Shown: positions 44,396 through 54,569 of the stretch, in pieces | Position numbering within the stretch: the first letter of the stretch is position 1 | How the letters are laid out: every line of letters starts with the position of its first letter | Notes under the pieces: generated by a model | Seen by the model: the letters and a program-made list of their open reading frames with translations, nothing else | What the model was told of the DNA's origin: nothing | The model's database searches: none | Assembly: GCA_900314645.1 (NCBI GenBank) | Contig: OMWB01000008.1 | Coordinates: 1 to 64,000, forward strand | DNA length: 64,000 bases | Direction of reading: 5' to 3' | DNA from: an uncultured Actinomycetes bacterium | GTDB taxonomy: Bacteria > Actinomycetota > Coriobacteriia > Coriobacteriales > Atopobiaceae | Position numbers and translations under genes: made by a program

Positions 44396-45107
44396 AACCT
44401 TCCGCCTTCGTGTCGCGTACCGAAAGGATGGCCGCTTGGCCTATCTGGGCCATCTGGAGGTCATCAACACGGTGGAGCGCTCCATCAGGCGTTCTGGTCT
44501 GCCGTTCTCGGTAGGCAACGGCTTCGCACGTCGCATGCGCGTTCAGTTCTCGCAGGCACTTCCCGTGGGTGCCTTCTCGGAGGGGGAGTACTACGACCTC
44601 ATCCTGACCGAGGAGATCGACCCGCGTGAGGCGTTGGAGCTGCTGCAGCCAGCCACGCCGCCTGCTTTGGGACCCTATCGTGCAGCCTATGTGCCGAGGC
44701 GCTTCCAGGCTCTGGAGGCATGGCTTGACCGTTCGCAGTGGCAGGTGGAGATCCATGGCGAGGGGCTCAAGGCCGAGGACGTGGATGCGGGCATTGGCCT
44801 CGTCAAGGAAGCCGGTAAGATCGACTTCATGCGCGGGGATAAGCCACGAACCATCGAGACCGTGACGACGCTTGTCTCATGGGACACGCAACAGACGTCG
44901 TGGGGCGTGGCACTTTCGCTCGAGACACATTCGTCCAACCTCGGCGCATTGCGTCCGGCGGTGCTCCTCGACGCGGCTTTTGGCACCGAGCCACTGGCGG
45001 GAACGCGCAGGTCATCGCAGCGGGTGTGTCGCACCGGGCAATGGCATGAGGAAAATGGGCGTCTTGTGGAGCCGTTCGACGCGAATTTTACGTGGTCATT
45101 GACGTAG
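44385..45107 (+). CDS. DUF2344 / TIGR03936 radical SAM-associated protein
   Basis: The 240-residue partner of the preceding radical SAM protein has the family pattern: RVAYRKDGRLAYLGHLEVIN near the N-terminus, then PFSVGNGFARRMRVQFSQAL. It overlaps the preceding gene by 11 nt. Several actinobacteria have rne/rng next; here rplU follows directly. The rplU promoter lies over its stop codon. Function is inferred only as an accessory of the radical SAM enzyme. Confidence 0.9.
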   Translation: MADETFRLRVAYRKDGRLAYLGHLEVINTVERSIRRSGLPFSVGNGFARRMRVQFSQALPVGAFSEGEYYDLILTEEIDPREALELLQPATPPALGPYRAAYVPRRFQALEAWLDRSQWQVEIHGEGLKAEDVDAGIGLVKEAGKIDFMRGDKPRTIETVTTLVSWDTQQTSWGVALSLETHSSNLGALRPAVLLDAAFGTEPLAGTRRSSQRVCRTGQWHEENGRLVEPFDANFTWSLT

Positions 45108-45127
45108 TAAGCGGGTCAGAGTAAGAT
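45099..45127 (+). promoter_or_regulatory. Promoter of rplU-rpmA
   Basis: TTGACG (45099-45104), a 17-nt spacer and TAAGAT (45122-45127) form a good sigma-70-type promoter. It overlaps the end of the DUF2344 gene. The leader to the rplU ATG is only about 33 nt. Confidence 0.65.
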
Positions 45128-45166
45128 TGCGAACTGTTGCAGTCAATCAGCAATGAAGGGTTAAGT

Positions 45167-45481
45167 ATGTACGCTATCGTTTCCACTGGTGGCAAGCAGT
45201 ACAAGGTTGCCGAAGGTGACGTCATCGACGTCGAGAAGCTTGAGGCAGAGCCTGGCGACAAGGTTGAGCTTGACGTTCTTCTGCTTGCCGACGGCGCGGG
45301 CAAGGTCGTCGCGGCCGACGAGCTCGCCAACGCTAAGGCCTCTGCCGAGGTCATCGAGCAGTTCAGGGGCAAGAAGGTGCTCGTCTTCAAGCTCAAGAAG
45401 CGCAAGCGCTATCACCGCACGCAGGGCCATCGTCAGTATCTGACGAAGGTGAAGATCACCTCGCTTCCCAGCGCTGAGTAG
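45167..45481 (+). CDS. rplU: 50S ribosomal protein L21
   Basis: The 104-residue protein starts [20 protein letters not shown] and ends with the basic [20 protein letters not shown] segment that binds 23S rRNA. The ATG at 45167 is the family start; the frame upstream adds unrelated residues. It has its own promoter at 45099-45127 and precedes rpmA by 32 nt. Confidence 0.97.
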   Translation: MYAIVSTGGKQYKVAEGDVIDVEKLEAEPGDKVELDVLLLADGAGKVVAADELANAKASAEVIEQFRGKKVLVFKLKKRKRYHRTQGHRQYLTKVKITSLPSAE

Positions 45482-45513
45482 TTCGCTCCCGAGAAAGTAA
45501 GGCAGGTACCATC

Positions 45514-45762
45514 ATGGCACATAAGAAGGGTCTCGGTTCCTCGCGCAACGGGCGCGACTCCAACGCCCAGCGCCTCGGCGTCAAGATCTATGGCGGCCAG
45601 GCCATCAAGACCGGTCAGATCATCGTTCGCCAGCGCGGCACCCACTTCACCCCTGGTGACAACGTGGGCATCGGTAAGGACGACACGCTGTTCGCACTCG
45701 CTGACGGCACCGTTGAGTTCGTCAAGGGCGCTAAGCACTACGTGCACGTCCGCACCGCCTAG
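45514..45762 (+). CDS. rpmA: 50S ribosomal protein L27
   Basis: The 82-residue protein begins [20 protein letters not shown], without the cleavable N-terminal extension seen in Firmicutes, and contains [21 protein letters not shown]27 reaches the peptidyl-transferase centre. A strong terminator follows, so the rplU-rpmA pair is closed off from obgE. Confidence 0.97.
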   Translation: MAHKKGLGSSRNGRDSNAQRLGVKIYGGQAIKTGQIIVRQRGTHFTPGDNVGIGKDDTLFALADGTVEFVKGAKHYVHVRTA

Positions 45763-45786
45763 TTCTAGGTCACAGAGACAGGTGAG

Positions 45787-45812
45787 GGGCCCCGCTTCGG
45801 CGGGGCCCTTTC
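45787..45812 (+). terminator. Terminator after rpmA
   Basis: GGGCCCCGC (45787-45795), loop TTCG, GCGGGGCCC (45800-45808), then TTTCTT. This is a compact nine-bp GC stem with a UUCG tetraloop. Confidence 0.9.
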
Positions 45813-45887
45813 TTGCGTATACAGACCATGGAGGACTGACCTCTACGGTTCGTTATAGCTCAGGTTTCAGCAGCGAAAAGCCGATGA

Positions 45888-47330
<1,443 letters not shown>

Positions 47331-47333
47331 CGC

Positions 47334-48434
47334 ATGCTGGTGGTGGTGAAGGTTGGCTCGTCCACGCTGGTGGATAGCCGCGGCGCGATTGATCGCACCT
47401 ACATTCGCTCGCTGTGCGACCAGGTGGCTGGTCTCGTGGAGCAGGGGCACCGCGTGATTGTGGTCACGTCGGGTGCTGCGGCCGCAGGCCGTGAGCGTCT
47501 GGGCTTCACCTCTCGCCCCTCTGACATTCCCAGCCTGCAGGCATGCGCCGCGGCGGGTCAGGCGGTTCTGACCGAGGCATACGCCGTCGTCCTCGCCGAG
47601 CGTGGCATTCCCTGTGCGCAGGTGCTCCTCACACGACGTGACGTGGTGGACCGCGAGGGCTACCTCAACGCCCGTAACACCCTCGAGCGTCTGCTTGAGC
47701 TTGGCGCGGTTCCCGTGGTCAACGAGAATGACACGGTCTCGGTGGCGGAGTTCGCCTTCGGTGACAACGACATGCTTGGTGCCATCGTGAGCGCGCTCGT
47801 GGGCGCCGACCTCTATGTCATTTGCTCTGACGTCGAGGGACTCTTCACGGCTAACCCTCAGGTTGACCCAACGGCCTCGCTGGTCGAGCGCGTCGAGCGC
47901 ATCGACTCCGAGGTGTCGCAGATGGCCGGGGGCGCAGGCTCCTCGGTGGGGACGGGTGGCATGGCGTCAAAGCTGCGTGCGGCGCGCGCCATGATCGCGG
48001 CGGGCATTCCCATGGTGATCTGTCAGGGTCGTGCGGAATCCATCGTGACACGTGTGGTGAACGGCGAGTCCGTGGGCACGCGTTTTGAGGCTCCCGTGGG
48101 CTCTTCCCGTGAGCGTGGCCTCAAGCTTTGGATTGGCCTTGCAGAGGTTCCGCAGGGTTCGCTGGTGCTTGACGAGGGCGCCTGTCGCGCGGTCCTTGAG
48201 CGTGGCGCCTCCATCCTCCCGGTGGGCATCGTGCGCGCCGAAGGCACCTTCAAGGTGGGAGACGTCGTCAACGTGGTGAGCGAGCAGGGTGACCTGCTAG
48301 GACGCGGCGTGACGCGCTACTCGTCGGAGGACATCGCACGCGTCCATGGCCTCAAGCTGGAGGTCATTGCCCGCTTCATGCCCGAGAAGGACGGGCAGCC
48401 TGCCGTGCACCGCGACGAGCTGCTCGTGTTCTGA
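47334..48434 (+). CDS. proB: Glutamate 5-kinase
   Basis: ProB phosphorylates glutamate for proline synthesis. The 366-residue product has VVKVGSSTLVDSRGAID at the start, VNENDTVSVAEFAFGDND (glutamate site), and GTGGMASKLRAA in the kinase domain. A C-terminal PUA domain (ILPVGIVRAEGTFKVGDVVN) completes the long form. proA, often adjacent, is not in this window; nadD follows instead. Confidence 0.95.
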   Translation: MLVVVKVGSSTLVDSRGAIDRTYIRSLCDQVAGLVEQGHRVIVVTSGAAAAGRERLGFTSRPSDIPSLQACAAAGQAVLTEAYAVVLAERGIPCAQVLLTRRDVVDREGYLNARNTLERLLELGAVPVVNENDTVSVAEFAFGDNDMLGAIVSALVGADLYVICSDVEGLFTANPQVDPTASLVERVERIDSEVSQMAGGAGSSVGTGGMASKLRAARAMIAAGIPMVICQGRAESIVTRVVNGESVGTRFEAPVGSSRERGLKLWIGLAEVPQGSLVLDEGACRAVLERGASILPVGIVRAEGTFKVGDVVNVVSEQGDLLGRGVTRYSSEDIARVHGLKLEVIARFMPEKDGQPAVHRDELLVF

Positions 48435-48448
48435 CAAGGGGAGGACGT

Positions 48449-49168
48449 ATGGCACCCAATGAGGAAGGCTCTGTCCAAAGCCTTGCCGAGAGACCGTGGG
48501 GAGATCTTCCGCCTCTCGGGGAGGACCCGGAGCGCACCTATCGCCTGGGCATCATGGGCGGCACCTTTGACCCCATCCATCACGGCCACCTCGTCGCGGC
48601 CGAGCAGGCGTTCGATGACCTTGGCCTTGACCTCGTGGTCTTCATGCCGGCGGGAAGGCCTGCCTTCAAGCAGGACAAACAGGTGACCTCGGGCGAGGAC
48701 CGCTACGCCATGACGCTTCTGGCCACGGCCGACAACCCGCACTTCCTTGCCAGTCGCTTCGAGATTGACCGCGAGGGCGTCACCTACACAGCTGACACGC
48801 TCGAGCTCATGCGCAACCTCTACCCCAGAAACGTGGAGCTGTACTTCATCACTGGCGCTGACGCCATTGCCGACGTGGTGCGGTGGAAGGATGCGGGACG
48901 CATCGCTCTCAATGCGAAGCTCGTCGGTGCGACGAGGCCTGGCTATGACTTGGCCCATGCCCAACGTGCCATCGAGGAGTCTCCGTTCTCCTTTGACGTG
49001 ACCTATCTCGAGGTTCCCGCGCTCGCCATCTCTTCGAGCTATCTGCGCGAGCGCGTCAGCGCTGGTCAAAGCCTCAGGTATCTGACGCCCGATCAGGTGA
49101 CGGGCTATATCCACAAGCACGGATTGTATGGCGTTCGTGGCGGGCGCTATGGACAGGCGAGGAGGTAG
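48449..49168 (+). CDS. nadD: Nicotinate-nucleotide adenylyltransferase
   Basis: This enzyme adenylates nicotinate mononucleotide in NAD synthesis. The 239-residue product shows GIMGGTFDPIHHGHLVAAEQ (nucleotidyl-transferase HxGH) and ISSSYLRERVSAGQSLRYLT (ISSTxIR-type). It has an unusual ~30-residue N-terminal extension before the core. It follows proB and abuts yqeK, the common nadD-yqeK-rsfS order. Confidence 0.95.
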   Translation: MAPNEEGSVQSLAERPWGDLPPLGEDPERTYRLGIMGGTFDPIHHGHLVAAEQAFDDLGLDLVVFMPAGRPAFKQDKQVTSGEDRYAMTLLATADNPHFLASRFEIDREGVTYTADTLELMRNLYPRNVELYFITGADAIADVVRWKDAGRIALNAKLVGATRPGYDLAHAQRAIEESPFSFDVTYLEVPALAISSSYLRERVSAGQSLRYLTPDQVTGYIHKHGLYGVRGGRYGQARR

Positions 49169-49170
49169 CG

Positions 49171-49818
49171 ATGGCAGAGGCATGGTCGTGGAAGTCGGGC
49201 GTGAACCACAAGTACAACAAGGCGGAGCGCACGATCCTCGAGACGCTGGAGCGCGACCTCGCAAAGCGCATGGAAAAGTCAAAGCCCGGTCGCTACGCGC
49301 ACTCGCTTTCCGTGGCACGCACCGCAGAGCAGATGGCCCTCGCGTATGACGTCGACCCGTTCTGCGCACTGGCCGCTGGTGTCCTGCATGATTGGGACAA
49401 GGTGCTGACGCGCGAGGAACAGGTCGAGAAGGCCAAGGAGTACCGAATTGACCTCGGCGTGCCGTACGACCTCGTTCAGCCGCTGCTGCACGGCTTGACG
49501 GCGGCCGCGTCGCTGCGTGAGGTGTATCCCAAGCTGCCTACGCAGGTTTGGCAAGCCATCGCACGCCACACGATTGGTGCGGCCGACATGACGCCGTTGG
49601 ACATGGTGATCTTCGTCGCGGACGGCATCGAGCCGCGCCGCAAGGCGGTTCCCGCCATTGTGGCCACCCGGCAGTTGGTGGAAAAGCACGCCAAGCTGGA
49701 GGACGTGTACTGGTCGTCGTTCTATCAGGGCGTGGCATACGTGATTCAGACCGAGCGCTACCTGTACCCAGGCACGCTCGACATTTACAATGAGCTTGTG
49801 CTCGCACGTAAGCGGTAG
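49171..49818 (+). CDS. yqeK: YqeK-type HD-domain hydrolase (Ap4A hydrolase family)
   Basis: The 215-residue protein has the HD signature in RYAHSLSVARTAEQMA and VLHDWDK, with a further His in ARHTIGAADMTPLD and an Asp in FVADGIEP. Family members symmetrically split diadenosine tetraphosphate. The N-terminus is longer than usual by about 25 residues. It starts 2 nt after nadD and precedes rsfS. Confidence 0.92.
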   Translation: MAEAWSWKSGVNHKYNKAERTILETLERDLAKRMEKSKPGRYAHSLSVARTAEQMALAYDVDPFCALAAGVLHDWDKVLTREEQVEKAKEYRIDLGVPYDLVQPLLHGLTAAASLREVYPKLPTQVWQAIARHTIGAADMTPLDMVIFVADGIEPRRKAVPAIVATRQLVEKHAKLEDVYWSSFYQGVAYVIQTERYLYPGTLDIYNELVLARKR

Positions 49819-49842
49819 GCTATCAGAAAGGAAACTACGTAG

Positions 49843-50256
49843 ATGGCAGTTACATCCCTCGAGCTCGCGAAGGTGGCGGCGGTTGCCGCCGATGACAAGA
49901 AGGCAACGGATATCTCGCTCATAGACCTGACGGGCCTGTCGGACGTGTGTGACTACTTCCTCATCTGCACGGCAGCCAACCGCCCGCAGCTCGACGCCGT
50001 GATTGAAGCGATCGAGGAGAAGGTCAAGGCAAACTGTGGCGAGAAGCCGCTGGCCGTTGAGGGTCGTGCCGGGTCCAACTGGGTGCTCATCGACTATGGT
50101 TCGGTGGTAGCACACGTCTTCAAGCCCGAGATTCGCGACTTCTATCGCCTCGATCGTCTCTGGGGCGAGGCCCCACGCGTACGCCTTGGCCTCGAGGGCG
50201 AGATGGCCGAGCAGACATGGGAACCTGAGCCCGCGATGGAGGATCCCGCACTGTAG
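49843..50256 (+). CDS. rsfS: Ribosome silencing factor RsfS
   Basis: The 137-residue protein binds L14 and blocks subunit joining in starvation. It matches the family at DLTGLSDVCDYFLICTAANR and WVLIDYGSVVAHVFKPEIRD FY (shown in two parts). GAAAGGA precedes the ATG. It ends the obgE-proB-nadD-yqeK-rsfS run, 1 nt before the long palindrome that separates it from dinB. Confidence 0.95.
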   Translation: MAVTSLELAKVAAVAADDKKATDISLIDLTGLSDVCDYFLICTAANRPQLDAVIEAIEEKVKANCGEKPLAVEGRAGSNWVLIDYGSVVAHVFKPEIRDFYRLDRLWGEAPRVRLGLEGEMAEQTWEPEPAMEDPAL

Positions 50257-50257
50257 G

Positions 50258-50373
50258 TTGCGAATGTTGACACGGGGAGGCCCGTTTTGGTCAACATCAG
50301 CAAGGCGTTGGCGCAGAGGCTAACGCCTTGCGAATGTTGACCAAAACGGGCCTCCCCGTGTCAACATTCGCAA
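50258..50373. repeat. Perfect 40-bp-arm palindrome with inner stem, between convergent rsfS and dinB
   Basis: 50258-50297 and 50334-50373 are exactly complementary over 40 nt. The centre adds CAAGGCGTT (50301-50309) pairing with AACGCCTTG (50322-50330), making nearly 50 bp of stem. Each arm holds a 32-nt unit (50265-50296, 50335-50366) beginning TGTTGAC and ending GTCAACA. By hand alignment it agrees with the unit at 12947-12978 at 25 of 32 positions. The palindrome fills almost the whole gap between the two stop codons. Confidence 0.95.
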
Positions 50374-50381
50374 TTGCGAGC

Positions 50382-51659
50382 CTATTGTGCGTCAAACTTG
50401 CCTGTGGGCATCGTGTCGGAAGTGCCGTCCCTAAAGCGCAGGTCGCGGCCGTACGAGAGTGCCCCAGCCCCAAAGCGCTTGCGTACCTCGTCGGCCGCTA
50501 CGGAGAGCTTCCGGAGATCCTTTGACGGAGCCTCCTCATTTGTCGTCTCTCCGAAAAGTGAGAGCTGCTCGCCAGCGTCGTGGTCAAAGGAACTCACACC
50601 GACGCCCACGAGGCGCACCGGCGTGCCCTCCGACCAGATCTGGGGGAGCAGCTCCTGCGCTACCGACCCAAAGACATGCTCGTCATCGGTACGGTGCGAC
50701 AGCTGTCGCTGGACGGTGTGCGTGTGGTGGATGTCAAACTTGAGCTTGAGCGTGACCTGGGAGCCCCTGAGCTCCTTCCGGCGCAGACGCGTCCCCACGA
50801 GTGCGCTCACGTGGTCGATGGCAGCCCGCACCTCGGCCTCGGTGGTGAGGTCGCGGGCAAACGTCCGCTCGTTTGAGACAGACTTGACGTCCTCGGGCTC
50901 GTCAATGGCGCGCACCACGCTGCGCTCGCGCCCCGCGGCCCGCTCGACCATGCGCGGCCCAAAGACGCCAAAGGCACGCTCCATGCGCTTCGGGTCTTGG
51001 CGGGCGAGCTCGCCCAAGGTGCGAATGCCCATCTCCTCAAGACGTGTTCCCGTCGCACTGCCGATGCCACTCATGGAGCGAACGGGGAGCGGCGCGAGAA
51101 ACGCTGCCTCCAGGCCAGGCAGCACCACGGTGAGGCCGCGCGGCTTCTGACGCTCGGAGGCGATCTTTGCCACGGTCTTGTTGACGCCCAGGCCAATGGA
51201 GCACGTGATGCCCAACTCAGCAACGCGCGCCTGAATGCGACGGCAAATGTCAACGGGGCTTTCCTTGGAGTATCTACCAGGGGTGACATCAAAGAACGCC
51301 TCATCGATGGAGACTTGCTCAAGACGTGGTGTCTCGTCCGCGACGATAGCCATGACCTTGTCAGACATCTCTCGATAGCGCCCGTAGTGCCCGTGCGTCC
51401 AGATAGCCTGCGGGCACAGACGCTTTGCCTGGTAGGAGGGCATGGCAGAGTGGACGCCATACTTTCGCGCCTCGTAGGAGGCCGTGGAGACCACGCCGCG
51501 ACGCTCCGCCGAACCGCCCACGATGAGCGGCTTGCCGCGCCACTCGGGGTGGTCGAGCTGCTCGACCGAGGCAAAGAACGCGTCAAGGTCCATGAGGCCT
51601 ACCGCGGGACCCTCCCACGGTATGGCCAAAGCGCCAGTCTCTGTCGGTGTCGTATCCAT
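50382..51659 (-). CDS. dinB: DNA polymerase IV (Y family)
   Basis: The 425-residue translesion polymerase has GLMDLDAFFASVEQ, VSIDEAFFDVTPG (catalytic acidic pair) and KTVAKIASERQKPRG. The little-finger domain follows, and a beta-clamp binding motif EQLSLFGE sits near the C-terminus. The extreme C-terminus is longer than in E. coli DinB. No LexA-like box could be recognised in the short upstream gap. Confidence 0.95.
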   Translation of the reverse strand: MDTTPTETGALAIPWEGPAVGLMDLDAFFASVEQLDHPEWRGKPLIVGGSAERRGVVSTASYEARKYGVHSAMPSYQAKRLCPQAIWTHGHYGRYREMSDKVMAIVADETPRLEQVSIDEAFFDVTPGRYSKESPVDICRRIQARVAELGITCSIGLGVNKTVAKIASERQKPRGLTVVLPGLEAAFLAPLPVRSMSGIGSATGTRLEEMGIRTLGELARQDPKRMERAFGVFGPRMVERAAGRERSVVRAIDEPEDVKSVSNERTFARDLTTEAEVRAAIDHVSALVGTRLRRKELRGSQVTLKLKFDIHHTHTVQRQLSHRTDDEHVFGSVAQELLPQIWSEGTPVRLVGVGVSSFDHDAGEQLSLFGETTNEEAPSKDLRKLSVAADEVRKRFGAGALSYGRDLRFRDGTSDTMPTGKFDAQ

Positions 51660-51727
51660 GGCGCAAAGTATAGCGCGCCAACCGTCGGGGCCATGCTCTC
51701 GAAGCAGGGCGGCGCGTATCGCACAGC

Positions 51728-53020
51728 CTACAGCGTGACGGTGAAGGTGGTACCGGCCTCGGCGGTGCTTGTCGCGGAGATGGTGCCACCATGTGCCTCC
51801 GCGATGCCCTTCGCAATGGCCAAACCGAGCCCGAACCCGCCCGTCTCGCGGTCGCGTGCCTTGTCAGAGCGATAGAAGCGGTCGAACAGGTGGGGGAGGT
51901 CCTCGGGATCGATGACGTTGCCCTGATTGGTGACGGAGAGCGTCACGTGGCCGGAAGCCCGGGAAAGCTTGACGTCGATGGTGGTTCCTGGAGCGGCATA
52001 CTTGCACGCGTTGTCGATGAGGATCTTGGAAAGCCTCATGATCCAATTGGGATCGCCATCAATGTGGATGTCGGGCTCGATGTCGGTCTCGATGAGGCAG
52101 TTGCGCTCGAAGGCGATGGCGTCAAACTCAAGCGACGCGGAATCCACCACGTCAGAGAAGTCCACGTCGGTGCGGTGCATGGCCCCAGAGCTCGCACCCT
52201 CGTCGGCGCGGGCGAGCTCGAGCAGGTCGTTGACAAGCGAGCGCATATGCGACGCCTCGTCGGCGGTGCTCTCCACCCAGCGACGGCTCTCCTCAGGGAT
52301 TCCCTCATCGTGCGCGAGGATGTCCGTGTTGGCGATGATGACGGCAAGCGGGGTCTTAAGCTCGTGCGAGGCGTCGGCGATGAAGCGCCGCTGGCCTTCC
52401 CACGCCTGCTCCACGGGGGCGAGTGCCCGGGAGGCGAGCAGTGACGACACGGCATACAGGGCAGCCAAGGCAACCACCACGATGATCGCGTCGCTCTTCA
52501 CCTGCTCGCTGAATGCGCTGTCCATGGCGCTCGTGTCCACGATGGCGACGCGCGCGGAGGGCAGGTACCCGAGGTCCTCATAGTCATCGGCGATGTCGAA
52601 ATAGTATTCGTCGTAGTCGTCAGCGTAAAACGCTCGCTTCCAGGCAATGTGGAGGTCCTTGATGAGTCCGGTGTCCGACGTCGACTCGAGCGCCTCGCTG
52701 ACCACCTCGGTAAGCACGGTTGAGTTGATGGCGACGGGGGTGCGACTGGTCTTGATGACGATGCCGTCGGCAGAGACGTCCACGGCGAGGGCAAGCAGAC
52801 GGGTGTCGCCGTCCTCAGACTTGCCGCCCTTCCCGCCACGTGGCCCCATCTGCGGCAGCTTGTCCATGTCGTCATTGAGCGCATGCTCAAGGGACTCATT
52901 GATGATTTCGCGCTGCGTGGTCCACGTGGTGAAGAGCGTCGAGCCAAGGACGCCCACGAGCACGATGCCGGTGAGCGCCATGGAGATAAGGACGAATTGC
53001 CTGCGCAGGCGCGCAAGCAT
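51728..53020 (-). CDS. Two-component sensor histidine kinase
   Basis: The 430-residue membrane kinase has helix 1 (FVLISMALTGIVLVGVLG), an outer sensor domain of ~150 residues with many Asp/Tyr, and helix 2 (AIIVVVALAALYAVSSLLAS). The H-box FIADASHELKTPLAVI carries the phosphorylated His, and the ATPase domain has an N-box (LIDNACKYA) and GFGLGLAIAKGIAEAHGG. A HAMP domain is short or absent. The ATG at 53020 lies 10 nt after the regulator's stop and has no good ribosome site, so it is probably translated by coupling. The stimulus is unknown. Confidence 0.93.
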   Translation of the reverse strand: MLARLRRQFVLISMALTGIVLVGVLGSTLFTTWTTQREIINESLEHALNDDMDKLPQMGPRGGKGGKSEDGDTRLLALAVDVSADGIVIKTSRTPVAINSTVLTEVVSEALESTSDTGLIKDLHIAWKRAFYADDYDEYYFDIADDYEDLGYLPSARVAIVDTSAMDSAFSEQVKSDAIIVVVALAALYAVSSLLASRALAPVEQAWEGQRRFIADASHELKTPLAVIIANTDILAHDEGIPEESRRWVESTADEASHMRSLVNDLLELARADEGASSGAMHRTDVDFSDVVDSASLEFDAIAFERNCLIETDIEPDIHIDGDPNWIMRLSKILIDNACKYAAPGTTIDVKLSRASGHVTLSVTNQGNVIDPEDLPHLFDRFYRSDKARDRETGGFGLGLAIAKGIAEAHGGTISATSTAEAGTTFTVTL

Positions 53021-53030
53021 GGGGGGTGTC

Positions 53031-53717
53031 TTACGCGCCAAGGTTCTCAAAGACCTCCAGACGGTATCCGAGCATGCGAAGCGTCGTTATCTGCACCTGA
53101 GACCCCAGATGCTTGACCTTCTTGCGCAGGAACGAGACGTAGGCCTCGACGGAGTTCTCCGAGGCGTCGGCGTCGGCGCCCCACACGCGGGTGAGCAGGT
53201 CCTGCTTCGAGACGATGCGCGAGGTGGAGCTCATCAACATGCGCAGCACCTCAAACTCCTTGCCGGAGAGGTGGACGCTCTTGTCACCACACGAGAGGTC
53301 GTGGGTGGTCAGATCAAGCTTGAGGTCGGCAAACGTGAGCTCGTCGAGCATGACGTCTCCCTGGCGCCGGGTGAGCGCGCGCAGGCGCGCCAGGAGCTCG
53401 GGGGCCTCAAACGGCTTCGTCATGTAGTCATCAGCACCCGCGTCGAGACCCTCCACCTTGTCGGTGGTGGAGGTGCGGGCGGTGAGGAGCAGCACGGGGA
53501 CGGAAATACCCTGCCTGCGCAGCTCATGCACGACCTCGAACCCGTCCATCTTGGGCAGCATCACGTCAAGCACCACGGCGTCATACAGGCCACTTTCCGC
53601 CGAGGTCAGGCCGCTGCGGCCGTCATAGGTGGCTTCCGCGTTGTAGCCTGCCTCGTTCAGGATGTGACAGATGGCATCGGCGAGATTCCTCTCATCCTCC
53701 ACAACAAGAATGTTCAT
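53031..53717 (-). CDS. OmpR/PhoB-type response regulator
   Basis: The 228-residue protein has a receiver domain (MNILVVEDERNLADAICHIL, phospho-Asp in VVLDVMLPKMDG, Lys in YMTKPFEAPEL) and a C-terminal winged helix with RIVSKQDLLTRVWG and VEAYVSFLRKKVKHL. It pairs with the kinase downstream. GGGAGAGGAA precedes the ATG at 53717; the frame upstream adds ten residues without support. Two inverted repeats upstream are candidate autoregulation sites. Confidence 0.95.
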   Translation of the reverse strand: MNILVVEDERNLADAICHILNEAGYNAEATYDGRSGLTSAESGLYDAVVLDVMLPKMDGFEVVHELRRQGISVPVLLLTARTSTTDKVEGLDAGADDYMTKPFEAPELLARLRALTRRQGDVMLDELTFADLKLDLTTHDLSCGDKSVHLSGKEFEVLRMLMSSTSRIVSKQDLLTRVWGADADASENSVEAYVSFLRKKVKHLGSQVQITTLRMLGYRLEVFENLGA

Positions 53718-53746
53718 TTCTTCCTCTCCCTTGCGACGCATGGCCA

Positions 53747-53795
53747 CACGTTCTTTAAGATAACTGAACGTGCGAGTATCCTAACAAGCGATACT
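53747..53795. promoter_or_regulatory. Two inverted repeats upstream of the response regulator gene
   Basis: CACGTTC (53747-53753) with GAACGTG (53766-53772), and AGTATC (53775-53780) with GATACT (53790-53795), lie 30-78 bp before the regulator start. Their position fits operators for the two-component system. The 247-bp gap also holds the rightward rpsP promoter. Confidence 0.4.
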
Positions 53796-53860
53796 TAAAC
53801 GGGTCTGAAAGTTCGCTTGTCCTGAAGCGTGTATGACACTCGGTTCACAAAAACTGCACC

Positions 53861-53888
53861 TTGCGCGCCATCGCCAGTGTCGTATTAT
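53861..53888 (+). promoter_or_regulatory. Promoter of the rpsP-khpA-rimM-trmD operon
   Basis: TTGCGC (53861-53866), a 16-nt spacer and TATTAT (53883-53888) form a plausible sigma-70-type promoter about 77 nt before the rpsP TTG start. The leader contains no clear structured element. Confidence 0.5.
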
Positions 53889-53964
53889 GGATAGCTGCTG
53901 TATGGCTATGCGGCGCAAGCCTAACCTACTTACCACGTGCGCCGCCCGTCTGGAGGAGTTTTCA

Positions 53965-54276
53965 TTGGCAGTTAAGATTCGCCTGGCCCGTCACGGTGCC
54001 AAGAAGCATCCGTTCTATCGCGTCGTCGTCGCCGACTCTCACGCCCGTCGTGATGGCCGCTTCATCGAGCTCGTCGGCCGCTACAACCCGATTTCTAACC
54101 CCAAGGTCATCGACATCGACCTCGAGAAGGTTGACGCTTGGATCGCTAAGGGCGCCCAGCCCACCAACGCCGTCGCCCATCTCATCAACATCGTGCGTGA
54201 GGGCACCCCTGCTCCCGAGAAGAAGCAGAAGCTCTCCAAGAAGCAGGCTGCTAAGGCCGCTGCCGCTGCGGAGTAA
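53965..54276 (+). CDS. rpsP: 30S ribosomal protein S16
   Basis: The 103-residue protein begins [20 protein letters not shown] after the start codon and contains [12 protein letters not shown]. The start is a TTG at 53965, with GGAGGAG 6 nt upstream; upstream in-frame codons give unrelated residues. The C-terminus is Lys/Ala-rich ([12 protein letters not shown]). First gene of a run with khpA, rimM and trmD. Confidence 0.96.
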   Translation: MAVKIRLARHGAKKHPFYRVVVADSHARRDGRFIELVGRYNPISNPKVIDIDLEKVDAWIAKGAQPTNAVAHLINIVREGTPAPEKKQKLSKKQAAKAAAAAE

Positions 54277-54279
54277 CTC

Positions 54280-54561
54280 GTGTCGGACCAATTCACGGAC
54301 GTCGCCACCGAGGAAATGCCTTCCGATAAGGTTGCCGATCTCGTGGAGTACATTGTCTGCGGTCTCGTTCAGGACGAGGAGTCGGTTTCGCTTGACGTAA
54401 CCGACGGAGCAGATGGCGCGCTCATCGAGGTGAGCTGCGCGGCAGATGACGCTGGTCGCATCATTGGCCGTCGTGGCCGCACCATCAAGGCGATCCGTAC
54501 CCTTGCCAGGGCGCTGGGCTCACGCGTGGGAACCGCGGTCGAGGTCGAAGTTCTGGGCTAG
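54280..54561 (+). CDS. khpA: KH-domain RNA-binding protein KhpA
   Basis: The 93-residue protein has the KH motif IIGRRGRTIKAIRTLARALG. KhpA with KhpB binds many RNAs and affects cell division in Gram-positives. GTG start at 54280, 3 nt after the rpsP stop, the standard position between rpsP and rimM. Confidence 0.92.
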   Translation: MSDQFTDVATEEMPSDKVADLVEYIVCGLVQDEESVSLDVTDGADGALIEVSCAADDAGRIIGRRGRTIKAIRTLARALGSRVGTAVEVEVLG

Positions 54562-54569
54562 GCGCATCG

